Positions 27,363 through 38,900 are shown, counted from the stretch's first letter. The stretch is DNA of 64,000 bases from Magnetovibrio sp. (GCA_002722175.1 PBKU01000050.1:1-64000); one strand, 5' to 3'. The notes: a model not told the origin generated them from the letters alone. A program made the numbers and translations.

Positions 27363-29558
27363 ATGGAGCACCGCAGAATTATAAAAAATTTTACTCCAGG
27401 AAATCGTGTCGCGGTTTTTCTGCCGATACCATCGACGTGTAAATTTGATTATTTGGTTCCGGCTGGTCTATCCCTTCGGGTAGGAGACCTGGTCAAGGTT
27501 TCTTTTAGAGGGCGGCGATTAATTGGAGTTATTTGGGGTAATGCGGTATCGAATTTAACTGAATCACGCCTAAAGCGAATCGATGAAAAGATAGAATCGC
27601 TGAGATTACGGGAAGACCAGTGTAGGTTTGTTGATTGGGTTGCTGAGTATACAATTAGCTCTCCTGGTGCAGTTTTGCGTATGGTTTTAAATGTACCCTC
27701 TGTTTTCCAAAAGTTACCAGAAAAGACGGTATTTTTTTTAAAAAATATTAATCCTGATATTGCTTTGACAAAAACAGGACTTCGCATTATTGCAATTCTT
27801 TCAGATGGGCTGGCACGGTCAGGGGGACAATTATCAAGTGAGGCAGAATGTTCGCGTGGGGCTATCAAAAGGCTTGTTGACAAAGGTATAATAGGTAAGC
27901 GGAAAAGTGTGAACTGTTTAAAATTCGAATCCCCGGATTACACGCGCTCTGGTTTTCGTCTAAATAGTCAACAAGAGTGTGTGGCAGAAAACCTAAAGAG
28001 AAATATAAATCAGGGCTTTAACGTAACACTTGTTGACGGCGTTCCTGGAGCGGGAAAAACGGAAGTATATTTTGAAGCGTTAGGTGAGGCGTTAAAACAT
28101 AATTATCAAGTTTTAGTTTTACTGCCAGAAATTGCATTAGGCGCACAGTGGATGGAGCGCTTTCAAAGGCGATTTGGCTGTTTTCCAGGGCAATGGCATT
28201 CAGATGTGACTAAATCGCGACGTCGGGATACATGGAGGGCAGTTTCGCATGGTGAGGTTTCTGTTATTGTGGGGGCTCGTTCAGCATTGTTTTTGCCATT
28301 CAAAAACTTAGGGCTGATTATTGTTGATGAGGAGCACGAACAATCCTACAAGCAAGAGGACGGGGTGATTTATAATGCCCGTGATATGGCCATTGTTAGA
28401 GCGAGGCTTGGGAATTTTTCAGTAATCCTTGTATCGGGAACGCCATCACTTGAAACAACTATAAATGTTAAGCGTGGTCGGTATAACGTGCAGCACTTAC
28501 GGCTTAGGCATGGAAATTTGTTGCCACCTTCAATTCAGCTTGTAGACCTCCGTAAATCACCCCCTAAACACGGGAACTGGTTATCTCCGGTCATGGAAAA
28601 ATCTCTTACGAAAACGTTTATGGCACGTGAGCAAGCAGTGCTATTTATTAATAGACGTGGTTATGCACCGTTAACGTTGTGCAAATCATGTGGTTACCGG
28701 TTTCATTGTCCGGATTGCGCTGCTTGGCTAGTGGAACATCGTTGGGCCAACCGGTTGCAATGCCACTATTGTGGCTACAAAATAAAATTGCCGTCTGTCT
28801 GTCCTTCGTGTGGTGCATTAGAAAGTCTAACATCCTGCGGCCCCGGAGTGGAGCGTTTAGCAGAAGAAGTCGAAGAGAGGTTTCCAAACATTCGGTATAT
28901 TGTTGCCACAAGCGACACAATAAACAGTCCGCGAACAGCGATCGACTTGGTTCGTAAGATTGAAGATTATGAAGTAGACCTAATAATTGGAACGCAAATT
29001 ATAGCTAAAGGCTATCATTTTCCTCTGATAACATTTGTTGGGGTGGTCGACGCTGATTTAGGTTTGTCTGGTGGTGATTTACGCGCAGCTGAAAGAACGT
29101 ACCAGTTGCTGTATCAAGTCGTTGGCCGTGCAGGTCGTGGCGAGCGTTCCGGTAAAGCATTGCTGCAGACATATTTACCGGACCATCCAATCATGGTTGC
29201 CTTGGCAAATGGGAATCGAGAAGAATTTTTAAATGCTGAATCTGTGTCGCGACGTTTAAATGGGATGCCGCCGTTTGGTAGATTAGTATCCTTTATTGTT
29301 TCTGGAAGAGATGAACAAGCTGTCGACTCTACAGCTCGGTATCTCGGACACGCCGCACCTCAAAATGAAAAAATAAGGGTTCTTGGGCCTGCACCGGCAC
29401 CGATTTCGCTGCTTCGAGGCCGTCACCGCAGGCGACTTTTATTAATAGCCTCAAGAGATACATTTGTTCAACCGTTAGTAGCAAGGTGGTTTGAAGGCAT
29501 ATCAATTCCAAACAAGGTTCGTATTCAGATTGATGTCGACCCATATAGTTTTTTGTAA
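27363..29558 (+). CDS. priA: Primosomal protein N' (replication restart helicase)
   Basis: 3'-5' DNA helicase that reloads the replisome at stalled forks. 731 residues. N-terminal 3'DNA-binding domain (VFLPIPSTCKFDYLVP), Walker A GVPGAGKTEVYF, DEEH box VDEEHEQSYK, and the zinc-binding insert with CKSCGYRFHCPDC ... CHYCGY ... CPSCG, eight cysteines all present. It is divergent from DUF484/xerC with about 120 nt between the chosen starts. It ends 140 nt before the convergent nucleoside transporter. Confidence 0.96.
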   Translation: MEHRRIIKNFTPGNRVAVFLPIPSTCKFDYLVPAGLSLRVGDLVKVSFRGRRLIGVIWGNAVSNLTESRLKRIDEKIESLRLREDQCRFVDWVAEYTISSPGAVLRMVLNVPSVFQKLPEKTVFFLKNINPDIALTKTGLRIIAILSDGLARSGGQLSSEAECSRGAIKRLVDKGIIGKRKSVNCLKFESPDYTRSGFRLNSQQECVAENLKRNINQGFNVTLVDGVPGAGKTEVYFEALGEALKHNYQVLVLLPEIALGAQWMERFQRRFGCFPGQWHSDVTKSRRRDTWRAVSHGEVSVIVGARSALFLPFKNLGLIIVDEEHEQSYKQEDGVIYNARDMAIVRARLGNFSVILVSGTPSLETTINVKRGRYNVQHLRLRHGNLLPPSIQLVDLRKSPPKHGNWLSPVMEKSLTKTFMAREQAVLFINRRGYAPLTLCKSCGYRFHCPDCAAWLVEHRWANRLQCHYCGYKIKLPSVCPSCGALESLTSCGPGVERLAEEVEERFPNIRYIVATSDTINSPRTAIDLVRKIEDYEVDLIIGTQIIAKGYHFPLITFVGVVDADLGLSGGDLRAAERTYQLLYQVVGRAGRGERSGKALLQTYLPDHPIMVALANGNREEFLNAESVSRRLNGMPPFGRLVSFIVSGRDEQAVDSTARYLGHAAPQNEKIRVLGPAPAPISLLRGRHRRRLLLIASRDTFVQPLVARWFEGISIPNKVRIQIDVDPYSFL

Positions 29559-29640
29559 AAGTGAATAGCTTAAATCTAGAGACCAAAGAGCGAGGTTATA
29601 TAGCGAGGAGTATCCTGAATTATCATGCAAACATTAAATC

Positions 29641-29668
29641 GTTCATTCACTTGCATTTGTAAATGAAC
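29641..29668. terminator. Inverted repeat between convergent priA and nucleoside transporter
   Basis: GTTCATT (29641-29647) pairs with AATGAAC (29662-29668) around a 14-nt loop, placed between two converging genes. There is no T-run on either strand, so terminator function is only suggested by position. Confidence 0.25.
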
Positions 29669-29698
29669 TAAGTTAGGCAGCCATACTATTTCATATGA

Positions 29699-30934
29699 TT
29701 ACAGGAGGAGACCAGCTATAGATCCGGTGATGCATGTCGCAAGTGTTCCAGAGATAATTGCCTTTCCACTCAATGCGGTGATTTCAGCTCGTCGCTCCGG
29801 AGCCATTGCCGTAAGCCCGCCGATCATAATACCTGCGCTACCAAAATTGGCAAAGCCGCATAATCCATAGGTCATAACCATTCTTGAACGTTCCGATAGA
29901 GTTTTTCCTGTGTTTCCAGCAAGTTCGTTAAAAGCGAGAAATTCATTAAGTATAATTTTTATTCCCATCAGGCGCCCTGCTTCAAAAGATTCATTCCATG
30001 GAATTCCCATTAACCAAACTATGGGAGCCATCAGCCATCCAAGAATTCTTTGTAAAGTTAAAGTTTCTCCAGCGACAGGAGGCACCAAAGAAAGAATATT
30101 ATTTGTTAGGGCAACTAAAGAAACCGCGACTATTAGCATGGCAATTACATTGATCAGCAACCTAACCCCTTCGGTTGTACCCTGGGTTATAGCATCTATA
30201 GAACTTGAAGTTTCCGGATATGTGACACTACCCTGTGTTTTTTTTTCATCGGGTATCATCAGTTTGGCAATCATAACGGCAGCGGGTGCACTGATTAATG
30301 ATGCTGTTAATAGGTGACTAATAGCATTAGGTACAGCTTTCCCGATCAGACTGGCGTAAAGTATAAGTACGGTGCCCGCAATAGTTGCCATTCCAGCCGT
30401 CATAACAGTAAATAGTTCTCCTCGACTCAACCGACACAAATGAGGCTTAATTAAAATAGGGGATTCAACCATTCCGATGAAAATATTAGCAGCAGTCGCA
30501 AGGCTGACCGAGCCACCGATTCCAAAGATACTTTTGAGAGACCAGGATAACCCCCGAATAACCGCAGGAAGGACCCCCCAATGAAATAATAATGAAGATA
30601 AAGCACTAACGATTAGTATCAGAGGTAATGCTTGAAACGCCAAGATGAAGCTTGCCCCAGGGAAATTTTCCATGAAGGGTAAGGGTGCACCACCTAAGTA
30701 ACCAAAAACAAAAGAAGTCCCGACTTTGGTTGCATTTTGGATTGAAAGAACGGCATCATTAATTAAAAGAAATATCATTTCAGAAGTTGGGAGTTTTAAA
30801 AGAATAGCTGCTAAGAACAACTGAAATCCAACTCCGATGATTATTACACGCCAAGAAACATGTTTTGGCCTCTCGCTGATTGCTACAGCTAGCAATATAA
30901 ATACAATGATTCCCAATGCCCCTTGCAAAACCAT
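29699..30934 (-). CDS. Concentrative nucleoside transporter (NupC/CNT family)
   Basis: 411 residues, multi-pass membrane protein. The CNT family features are the gate-domain GMVESPILIKPHL and the motif NEFLAFNEL near residue 315 that line the nucleoside site, plus the final CGFANFGSAGIMIGGL. It imports nucleosides with H+ or Na+. It is a single gene; no nucleoside-degrading enzyme lies nearby. It is convergent with priA and divergent from def, with 112 nt between their starts. Confidence 0.92.
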   Translation of the reverse strand: MVLQGALGIIVFILLAVAISERPKHVSWRVIIIGVGFQLFLAAILLKLPTSEMIFLLINDAVLSIQNATKVGTSFVFGYLGGAPLPFMENFPGASFILAFQALPLILIVSALSSLLFHWGVLPAVIRGLSWSLKSIFGIGGSVSLATAANIFIGMVESPILIKPHLCRLSRGELFTVMTAGMATIAGTVLILYASLIGKAVPNAISHLLTASLISAPAAVMIAKLMIPDEKKTQGSVTYPETSSSIDAITQGTTEGVRLLINVIAMLIVAVSLVALTNNILSLVPPVAGETLTLQRILGWLMAPIVWLMGIPWNESFEAGRLMGIKIILNEFLAFNELAGNTGKTLSERSRMVMTYGLCGFANFGSAGIMIGGLTAMAPERRAEITALSGKAIISGTLATCITGSIAGLLL

Positions 30935-31046
30935 AATGCCCTTTCCACCTTATGTTATGAATTAATATATGATATAGAGAATAAAGCAAAACAGTGGAGT
31001 AAGCGATAGTACAACATATGTAGTAGTTTATTTAATAGAGTTAATT

Positions 31047-31571
31047 ATGTCACAGCTCAAAATAATTGTTGCCCCAGACCCACGTCTTAAACGTAATGCA
31101 AACCCTGTAGTTAATGTGGATTCTGTTGTTCAAAAACTTATGGACGACATGTTGGAAACTATGTATATGGCGAATGGAATCGGGCTTGCTGCGCCTCAAG
31201 TTGGTATTTTGGATCGGGTGATTGTAATTGATATTGCTAATAAAAAAGGGGGGGAAAAACCTTGCCCTATTCTCATGGCTAATCCGGAAATTATAGGCAT
31301 TGCAGATGAGGATGACACTCATGAAGAAGGTTGTCTGTCATTTCCGTCGTATTTTGCCAATGTTTCGCGACCAAAATGGATTCATGTGCGTTATGTCGAT
31401 CAGAAAAATAGACGACAAGAACTCCGAGCCGAGGGGTTAACCGCAGTTTGTTTGCAGCATGAAATGGATCATTTAGATGGTATATTATTTATTGATTATT
31501 TATCGAGTTTAAAACGAAATATGAGTATTCGAAAATTAGTTAAATTTAAGCGCAAGAATGTTCACGCGTAA
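31047..31571 (+). CDS. def: Peptide deformylase
   Basis: Metalloenzyme removing the N-formyl group from nascent proteins. 174 residues. The three motifs are intact: GIGLAAPQVG, EEGCLSFP (metal Cys) and QHEMDHLDG (metal histidines and catalytic Glu). A small basic C-terminal tail follows. It is 6 nt upstream of fmt, the usual coupling. Confidence 0.96.
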   Translation: MSQLKIIVAPDPRLKRNANPVVNVDSVVQKLMDDMLETMYMANGIGLAAPQVGILDRVIVIDIANKKGGEKPCPILMANPEIIGIADEDDTHEEGCLSFPSYFANVSRPKWIHVRYVDQKNRRQELRAEGLTAVCLQHEMDHLDGILFIDYLSSLKRNMSIRKLVKFKRKNVHA

Positions 31572-31577
31572 TCTTAA

Positions 31578-32525
31578 ATGATTCAACAAAAGGTACCAAA
31601 AGAACCGAGGCTCAGAATTGCATTTATGGGTAGCCCTAATTTTGCTGTTTTGTCATTAGCATCAATAGTTGGGGCTGGTTATGAAGTGGTCAGAGTTTAT
31701 TCTCAGCCGCCTCGCCGTGCCGGACGAGGACAGAAAGAAACGCGGTCGCCTGTTCATCAATTTGCATTAGAAAAAGGACTTAAGGTTTGTATTCCTAGAA
31801 CACTTGAAAATGCAGCTGAATTGAAAAAATTTAATGCTCTAGCATTAGATGTGGCGGTAGTTGCAGCCTATGGATTAATATTGCCAAGCCAGATGCTAGA
31901 TATTCCCACATTTGGTTGTATTAATATACATGCGTCGTTATTGCCGCGATGGCGGGGGGCTGCACCGATTCAGCGTGCTATTCAGTTTGGTGATAAAGAA
32001 ACAGGCATATCAATTATGAAAATGACTGAAAAGTTAGATGCGGGGCCAGTTTTTTCTTCAGCAATCGAGGGCATTACAATGGAGACTACTACAGAGAATT
32101 TGGAACGAAAACTTGCATATCTTGGTGGTAAAACTCTATTAAATGTGCTCGAAAAGCTGAAGAAAGGAAATGCAAGTTTGAAACCACAGTCAAAAGACGG
32201 TGTAACATATGCGAGAAAGGTGCTTAAATCAGAAGCACGCATTAATTGGTCTATTCATGCAATAGAAATTGAGCGATTAGTTAGGGCTTTATGTCCTTGG
32301 CCTGGGGCCTGGTTTGAGCTAAATGGAGAGCGCATAAAAATTTTAGCTGCTAAAGTAGAAAAATCAGAAGGGCCGATTGGACAAGTGCTGGATAATAGGT
32401 TGCTAGTAGCTTGTGGAGAAGGGGCTATTCGCATTAGAAAGCTGCAGCGTTCAGGGAAAAGAGCGTTAAGTGCTGATGAATTTTTGCGTGGGAAGAGCGT
32501 TGAAAAAGGTACTACGCTAACCTAG
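31578..32525 (+). CDS. fmt: Methionyl-tRNA formyltransferase
   Basis: Formylates Met-tRNA(fMet) using 10-formyl-THF. 315 residues. N-terminal FMGSPNFAV, the active-site INIHASLLPRWRGAAPIQRAI with Asn-His, and the catalytic Asp in TEKLDAGPV; the C-terminal OB-fold domain carries VRALCPWPGAWF. Compare the related but distinct formyl-hydrolase-like protein at 46615. The def-fmt operon often includes truA, which here follows after 173 nt with its own ribosome-binding site. Confidence 0.96.
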   Translation: MIQQKVPKEPRLRIAFMGSPNFAVLSLASIVGAGYEVVRVYSQPPRRAGRGQKETRSPVHQFALEKGLKVCIPRTLENAAELKKFNALALDVAVVAAYGLILPSQMLDIPTFGCINIHASLLPRWRGAAPIQRAIQFGDKETGISIMKMTEKLDAGPVFSSAIEGITMETTTENLERKLAYLGGKTLLNVLEKLKKGNASLKPQSKDGVTYARKVLKSEARINWSIHAIEIERLVRALCPWPGAWFELNGERIKILAAKVEKSEGPIGQVLDNRLLVACGEGAIRIRKLQRSGKRALSADEFLRGKSVEKGTTLT

Positions 32526-32698
32526 CGTTTGGGAAATTTTTACATTTAAGGTTAATTAAGTTGCCTCGGTGAAAATTGGTAGAATTCATTAGGGTAAAAA
32601 GAAAAAAATTTCATGTGCTAAAAAACACATCTAATTCTTGGTAGTTTTGTATAGGAATGTTTCGCCTGTTTTTGTTTGGTCCTTAAGAGGAAAAAATT

Positions 32699-33457
32699 GT
32701 GCCTCGTTATCGAATGATAATTGAATATGATGGGCGGAGCTTTTCTGGTTGGCAGCGGCAGGAGAGGGTTCTAAGTGCACAGGGGGCAATCGAAGACGCT
32801 ATTTTAAAATTTTCCGGTGAAACGACCAGAGTGTTTGGCGGAGGGCGAACTGATGCAGGTGTTCATGCATTAGGGCAGGTAGCCCATGCAGATATCCGAA
32901 AACAGTTTTCTTCTTGCATTGTTAGAGACGCGATTAATAGTTATCTTCGCCCATTGCCTATATCAATTCTCGAAGTAAAAAAGGCAGGGGAAGAATTTCA
33001 CGCGCGGTTTTCAGCTGTTGAACGTTCGTATCTGTATAGAATTCGGAACCGCCGTTCACCCTTGACTTTTGAAAGGGGGCTTATTTGGTGGGTCCCATCA
33101 TTTCTTGATGTTGATGCCATGGGTGAGGCGGCTCTTGCATTAATTGGACACCATGATTTTTCTACTTTTCGGTCTTCTAAATGTCAGGCAAAGACCCCTA
33201 AAAAAACATTGAACACTCTAACGGTGCAGGCTCGGGAGAATGGACTGATAGAAGTAAAGCTGACTGCAAAATCGTTCCTTTATCGGCAGGTAAGAAATAT
33301 AGTAGGAACCCTTCGTTTAGTGGGTCAGGGTAAATGGTCGCGGTTGCGATTGGAAAAGGCGCTTGCTGCGCGCGATCGAAAAGCCGGAGGCCCAACAGCA
33401 CCCCCTGACGGTTTGTATTTGACGGGTATTCGTTACGATAAAGAATTTTCATCATAG
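32699..33457 (+). CDS. truA: tRNA pseudouridine(38-40) synthase
   Basis: Makes pseudouridine at positions 38-40 of the tRNA anticodon stem. 252 residues, start GTG with AAGAGGA upstream. The catalytic Asp is in GGGRTDAGVHALGQ (about residue 53); the FLYRQVRNIVGTL motif near the C-terminus is typical. It is convergent with uppP, 16 nt away. Confidence 0.95.
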   Translation: MPRYRMIIEYDGRSFSGWQRQERVLSAQGAIEDAILKFSGETTRVFGGGRTDAGVHALGQVAHADIRKQFSSCIVRDAINSYLRPLPISILEVKKAGEEFHARFSAVERSYLYRIRNRRSPLTFERGLIWWVPSFLDVDAMGEAALALIGHHDFSTFRSSKCQAKTPKKTLNTLTVQARENGLIEVKLTAKSFLYRQVRNIVGTLRLVGQGKWSRLRLEKALAARDRKAGGPTAPPDGLYLTGIRYDKEFSS

Positions 33458-33473
33458 TTTGTTAATGAGGTGT

Positions 33474-34271
33474 TTAACTGTAGGATATCGCCAAAAGCAA
33501 TATGCCTAGGAGGATCCGATATACGGCGAAGGGGGTATATGATGATTTTTGGAGCCAAAGCATTAAGATCCAAATTGTTATTAAGGCCGATAAAAATGCA
33601 AGGCATCCGGCTATAAGAGCCGTGATGGTTATGGTGTCATTACCAGTCATGTAAAGATCCCAACCCTTTAAGGAGCCCGCTCCTAAGATCACAGGAATCG
33701 CGAGAAGCATAGAGAATCTAGCACACTCTTTCCTCTCAAACCCAGAAATACGGGCTATTGTGATTGTGATGCCGGCTCGGCTAGTGCCTGGTATCAGCGC
33801 CAGAACTTGTGCGCAGCCAATGAGTATAGAATCAAGTATAGTTAAATGTTCAAGTCGCCGAATGGTCATTCCAACTTTATCTGAAATATACAATATAATC
33901 CCAAAGAGTAGAGTTGCCCAACCAAGTAGTTCAAGGTTTCTGATTCCGTTTGGAAATTCTTTATTTAGGAAGTATCCAGCGACCACTATAGGTATTGTTG
34001 AAATTAGCAAAAAACCCAATATTCTGCCGTGGGGAGTAATTTTTCCCTTAAACGCTGCCACAAGGCCCAGCATCATATGAAGCAGGTCGCGCCAGCAATA
34101 TATTATCACAGCGGCTAGGCTGCCAACATGAACGGCAACATCAATAATTAGGCCCTGGTCTGGCCACCCAGTAAACAAAGGAACTAACAAAAGGTGCCCA
34201 GACGAGCTTATTGGCAAAAATTCAGTTATCCCTTGGACAAGTGCTAATACAAAAAGCTGAAGTGTAGGCAT
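33474..34271 (-). CDS. uppP: Undecaprenyl-diphosphatase
   Basis: Membrane enzyme of the BacA family that regenerates undecaprenyl phosphate for peptidoglycan synthesis. 265 residues with about eight membrane helices. The two catalytic motifs are visible: QGITEFLPISSSGHLLL at residues 14-30 and PGTSRAGITITIARI near residue 160. It is a single gene, with 259 nt between its start and gltD on the other strand, where divergent promoters must lie. Confidence 0.94.
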   Translation of the reverse strand: MPTLQLFVLALVQGITEFLPISSSGHLLLVPLFTGWPDQGLIIDVAVHVGSLAAVIIYCWRDLLHMMLGLVAAFKGKITPHGRILGFLLISTIPIVVAGYFLNKEFPNGIRNLELLGWATLLFGIILYISDKVGMTIRRLEHLTILDSILIGCAQVLALIPGTSRAGITITIARISGFERKECARFSMLLAIPVILGAGSLKGWDLYMTGNDTITITALIAGCLAFLSALITIWILMLWLQKSSYTPFAVYRILLGILLLAISYS

Positions 34272-34530
34272 GATAATCTTTTTCTTTACTTACTGTGATG
34301 AGTACATAGCGGAAAGTTACAATAATTACCAGACGACTATTAGTACTATATTTGTACTAAATTAGGGAAGCGGAAGCCCTAATTTGTGCGGGTGTTGCTT
34401 AATATATCAGAAAGGATTATATTTTTCTATAAAATGACAATTATACTGACTTAAATATGAGTAATTCCTTTATTAACTTTAATAAATCTATTAAACTAGA
34501 TGGAATAAGAGTATCTGGAGAAAACGTCAA

Positions 34531-35982
34531 ATGGATGTTATGCAGCAGTTTTTAAATATCCCATATTCCATGCCTGAAAAAAGATGTAAAGCGGAACGTT
34601 CAAATGATTTTACGGAAATTTACAAAAAATTCCCGTTAGACAAAGCGACGGGCCAAGCTTCTCGTTGTGAGCAATGTGGGATACCATTTTGTCAAATCCA
34701 TTGTCCTTTAAATAATAACATACCGGACTGGCTTAGGTTTGTTGCTGAAGGTCGAATAGAAGAAGCTTACCGAATCTCTCAAGCAACAAATACATTTCCA
34801 GAGATATGTGGACGTATTTGCCCACAGGATAGATTGTGTGAGGGTACGTGTGTTTTAGAGCAATCCAACCACAAGACTGTTACTATTGGGGCAATTGAGA
34901 GTTATATTACAGACACTGCGTGGGAACAGGGGTGGGTCAAGGGGCCGCTCCCCGTTTCTGACTACGCGCAAAGTGTAGGAATTATTGGTGCTGGCCCAGC
35001 TGGTTTAGCTGCTGCTGATAAACTTCGCGCGTATGGCTTTAAAGTTCACGTATATGACCGCCAGGATCGGATGGGGGGACTATTAATCTATGGAATACCG
35101 AATTTTAAGCTAGAAAAAGAAATTGTCGAAAAACGGACGAACTTACTGGAAGCAAGCGGGGTTAATTTTAATAAAAATACGGAAGTTGGGGATGAAATCT
35201 CTTTTTCCGAGCTGAGGGAACGTCATGACGCGGTCTTGATTGCTACTGGTGTTTACAAAGCTAGAGAAATCCTGATTCCCGGGGTAAACCAGGAAGGTAT
35301 TTATCCTGCAATGGATTATCTAAAGGCGTCTAATCGAAAGGGTCTCGGTGACTCTGTAGAGGAATTTGATTCTGGCAATATGAATGCGTATGGAAAAGAC
35401 GTTATAGTTGTTGGGGGGGGTGATACGGCAATGGATTGTGTACGTACAGCAGTACGACAGGGCGCAAGTTCAGTGAAATGTGTTTATCGGCGCGACCGTG
35501 AAAATATGCCAGGTTCACGGCGAGAGGTTGCTCATGCTGAAGAAGAGGGCGTTAAATTTATTTGGTTGTCAGAACCCGAAGTGTTTCATGGTAAGGCAAG
35601 TGTTAATGCGATCCAACTTCATAAGATGCATCTTGGGATCCCAGATGTGACCGGACGGCAAACACCCAAAAAACTGCCCGGTACCAAGAGCACTTTAAAG
35701 GCAGATATGGTAATAACAGCGCTTGGATTTGAGCCAGAAGATATTCCCATGCTTTTTGGCGAACCTCGTCTTGCGACAACTCATTGGGGGACAATAAAAG
35801 TCCAAGAGCCATATAAAATGACTAGTATTCCGGGTGTATTTGCCGCGGGTGACATAATGCGTGGTGCATCTTTAGTAGTATGGGCAATTCGAGATGGCCG
35901 TGATGCGGCTGACGAGATTTTTCAGTATTTGAAACCAGACGATGCTAAGCTAAACGAACAAGGTCTGGGATTAACCAAATGA
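34531..35982 (+). CDS. gltD: Glutamate synthase (NADPH) small subunit
   Basis: Beta subunit of GOGAT, oxidising NADPH and feeding electrons to GltB through Fe-S clusters. 483 residues. The N-terminal cysteine-rich region (SRCEQCGIPFCQIHCPL and CGRICPQDRLCEGTC) binds [4Fe-4S]; the FAD motif GIIGAGPAGLAAADKL and the NADPH motif VVVGGGDTAMDCV are intact. It comes before gltB, the reverse of the E. coli order, and its stop overlaps the gltB ATG (ATGA). Confidence 0.96.
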   Translation: MDVMQQFLNIPYSMPEKRCKAERSNDFTEIYKKFPLDKATGQASRCEQCGIPFCQIHCPLNNNIPDWLRFVAEGRIEEAYRISQATNTFPEICGRICPQDRLCEGTCVLEQSNHKTVTIGAIESYITDTAWEQGWVKGPLPVSDYAQSVGIIGAGPAGLAAADKLRAYGFKVHVYDRQDRMGGLLIYGIPNFKLEKEIVEKRTNLLEASGVNFNKNTEVGDEISFSELRERHDAVLIATGVYKAREILIPGVNQEGIYPAMDYLKASNRKGLGDSVEEFDSGNMNAYGKDVIVVGGGDTAMDCVRTAVRQGASSVKCVYRRDRENMPGSRREVAHAEEEGVKFIWLSEPEVFHGKASVNAIQLHKMHLGIPDVTGRQTPKKLPGTKSTLKADMVITALGFEPEDIPMLFGEPRLATTHWGTIKVQEPYKMTSIPGVFAAGDIMRGASLVVWAIRDGRDAADEIFQYLKPDDAKLNEQGLGLTK

Positions 35983-38900
35983 GTAATACTAAATCAACCC
36001 TCGATCAACAATCGTTCAAAAACGACAAATGCTTTGTCGAGACATATCAAAAAGAAGTGTCGCGTCTTGCAGAAAAGGGGCTCTACGATCCCGCTCAGGA
36101 ACACGATAGTTGTGGCGTCGGGTTGATAACGACCCTAAATGGCAAGCCCAGTCGGCGTGTCGTTGAAAGTGCAATTGAGGCATTAAAAAGAGTCTGGCAT
36201 CGTGGTGCTGTAGATGCAGACGGGAAAACAGGAGATGGAGCAGGTATCCATGTCCAAATCCCGTGGGAATTTTTTAAGGAACATATCCGACGGACAGGTC
36301 ATAATCCTGGGAACGAGCGTCTAGCTGTCGGGATGCTTTTTTTGCCAAGGACTGATCTGAGTGCGCAGGAATTATGCCGAACAATTGTTGAAACAGAAAT
36401 AATCAAAGCCGGGTATTCCATTATTGGTTGGCGTCAAGTCCCTATTAATGTTGACGTAATTGGTGAAAAGGCAAATGCCACTCGACCCGAAATCGAACAG
36501 ATAATGATTGCTACGGCACCTAATTTTCAAAAAGCAAATTTTGAGCGTGACCTATTTATTATCCGCCGGAGAATTGAAAATCAGGTGCAGCTATCAAATA
36601 TCAATGAATTCTACATTTGCTCGTTTTCGTGTCGCTCTATTATCTATAAGGGAATGTTTCTTGCCGAGCAGTTGAGCTCATTTTTTCCAGATCTCCAGGA
36701 TGTTCGATTCGTCTCAAATTTTGCAATATACCACCAACGCTATTCGACCAATACGTTTCCGACGTGGCCATTGGCACAACCTTTTCGCATGTTAGCGCAT
36801 AACGGGGAAATAAATACTTTAACGGGAAATATTCGGCTTACGCAAGCACATGAGCCGAAAATCTCATCCCCCATTTTTGGTGCCAATATTAGTGATCTAA
36901 AACCAATTATAAAACCCGGCAGCTCGGACTCGGCTGCTTTAGATAGTGTTTTTGAGCTATTATGTCGTGCTGGCCGGTCCGCACCTTTGGTTAAGACCAT
37001 GATGATTCCAGAATCTATTGGGCAAAATAAGGAGATGCCTAAACACCATTCGGCGTTTTTTTCATACTGCAATGCCATACTTGAACCGTGGGATGGACCG
37101 GCTGCTATATGTGCGACGGATGGAGAATGGGCTGTTGCAGGTCTTGACAGAAATGGGCTCCGGCCAATGCGGTATTTAATCACGAATGATGAACTTTTTG
37201 CTGTGGGCTCCGAGACGGGGATGGTTGAGATACCTGAGGCAAGTATTATTGAAAAAGGCAGGATTGGCCCTGGGGGTTTAATTGCAATAAGCCTTAACAC
37301 CGGCAAATTTTACTCTGATACATCTATAAAGGACTTTTTAGCACAAGAACACCCGTATTCTGATTGGGTTGAAAACGTCTCTTTTCTAGGACAAGATCAA
37401 ATAGAAGGCGACAATGATTCACTATCTATTGACCCAGAGGAATTAGCTCGAAGACAACACTGCTTTGGGCTTTCGATGGAGGATATAGAAATGCTGCTCC
37501 GCCCAATGATAGAGGACGGAAGTGAAGCAGTAGGCTCAATGGGGGATGATGCACCTTTGGCTGTATTGTCTGACCGTTATAGAGGTCTCCATCACTTTTT
37601 CAGACAAACTTTTAGTCAAGTAACAAACCCTCCTATAGACTCTTTAAGAGAACGGGAGGTCATGTCCCTTAAAACGCGGTTAGGTAACCTTGGAAATATA
37701 CTTGAAGATGGTCCAAAACAGTGCGACTTACTTCAGCTTGATTCTCCAGTTCTAACCAATACTGCGTTCGATTCCATGTATGATTATTTTGGAGCTACAG
37801 TTGCTCAGATTGATTGTACATTTGAAACCGGAAGCGGTATAGGATCGCTAAGGAATGCCCTGAAAAAGATACAAAAAGATGCTGAGGAAGCCGTTCGAGG
37901 CGGCAAAACTCATATCGTTTTGTCTGATTTAAATTTTGACCAAGGCTCAGCTCCCGTACCTATGATATTAGCTACAGCAGCAGTGCACTCACATCTTATA
38001 CGGGAAGAATTAAGGACTTTCACATCCCTTAATATCAGGTCCGGTGAATGTTTGGATGTCCATTATTTTGCAGTTCTAATTGGTGTTGGCGCAACAACGG
38101 TCAACGCTTACTTAGCGGAAGAGATTATTCGTGATCGTAGCCGCCGAGGCCTTTTGAATGACCTAAGTGTTGGGGTGGCAATAAAAAATTACAAAGCGGC
38201 TATCGATAAAGGCCTTTTAAAGATCATGTCAAAAATGGGGATAAGTATTGTCAGCTCTTATCGAGGAGGGTACTGTTTTGAAGCTTTAGGTTTAAGTCGC
38301 TCCCTAGTTGCCCAGTATTTTCCGGGGATGTCATCAAGGCTTTCAGGCATAGGTTTATCGGGAATAGAAGGGAAGGTGGTGGAAATGCACTGGCAGGCAT
38401 TTCGCCAGGGAATAGTGCCCTTGCCAGTAGGTGGCATGTATAAATATCGTACAAGCGGTGAGCGTCACGGCCACGATGGCAACCTAATTCATACTTTGCA
38501 GTCAGCAGTTTCAAGCGAATCGTATAAAATGTATAAACGTTATAGTAAAGGAGTTCGTAATAGAGCGCCAATTTATTTGAGAGATCTACTGGACTTTCAA
38601 TCTGATCGAAAGCCACTGCGATTAGGTACACCACAAAGTGTAACCGAGATTCGCAAAAAATTGGTGGCTCCGGGAATTTCGCTTGGAGCTCTTAGTCCGG
38701 AAGCGCATGAAACTTTGTCGATAGCCATGAATAGGATTGGGGCCAAGTCGGATTCAGGAGAAGGAGGAGAAGATCCCGAGCGCTACAAACCAAGGCCAAA
38801 TGGCGATAACCCATCAAGTGCAATTAAACAAATTGCATCTGGAAGATTTGGGGTAACAGCCGAATATTTAAATAATTGTAAGGAAATAGAAATCAAAATA

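Noticed and set aside
27243-27371. 43-residue N-terminal extension of the DUF484 protein
   Set aside because: AT-rich hydrophobic stretch unlike the family; the ATG at 27242 gives the normal N-terminus.
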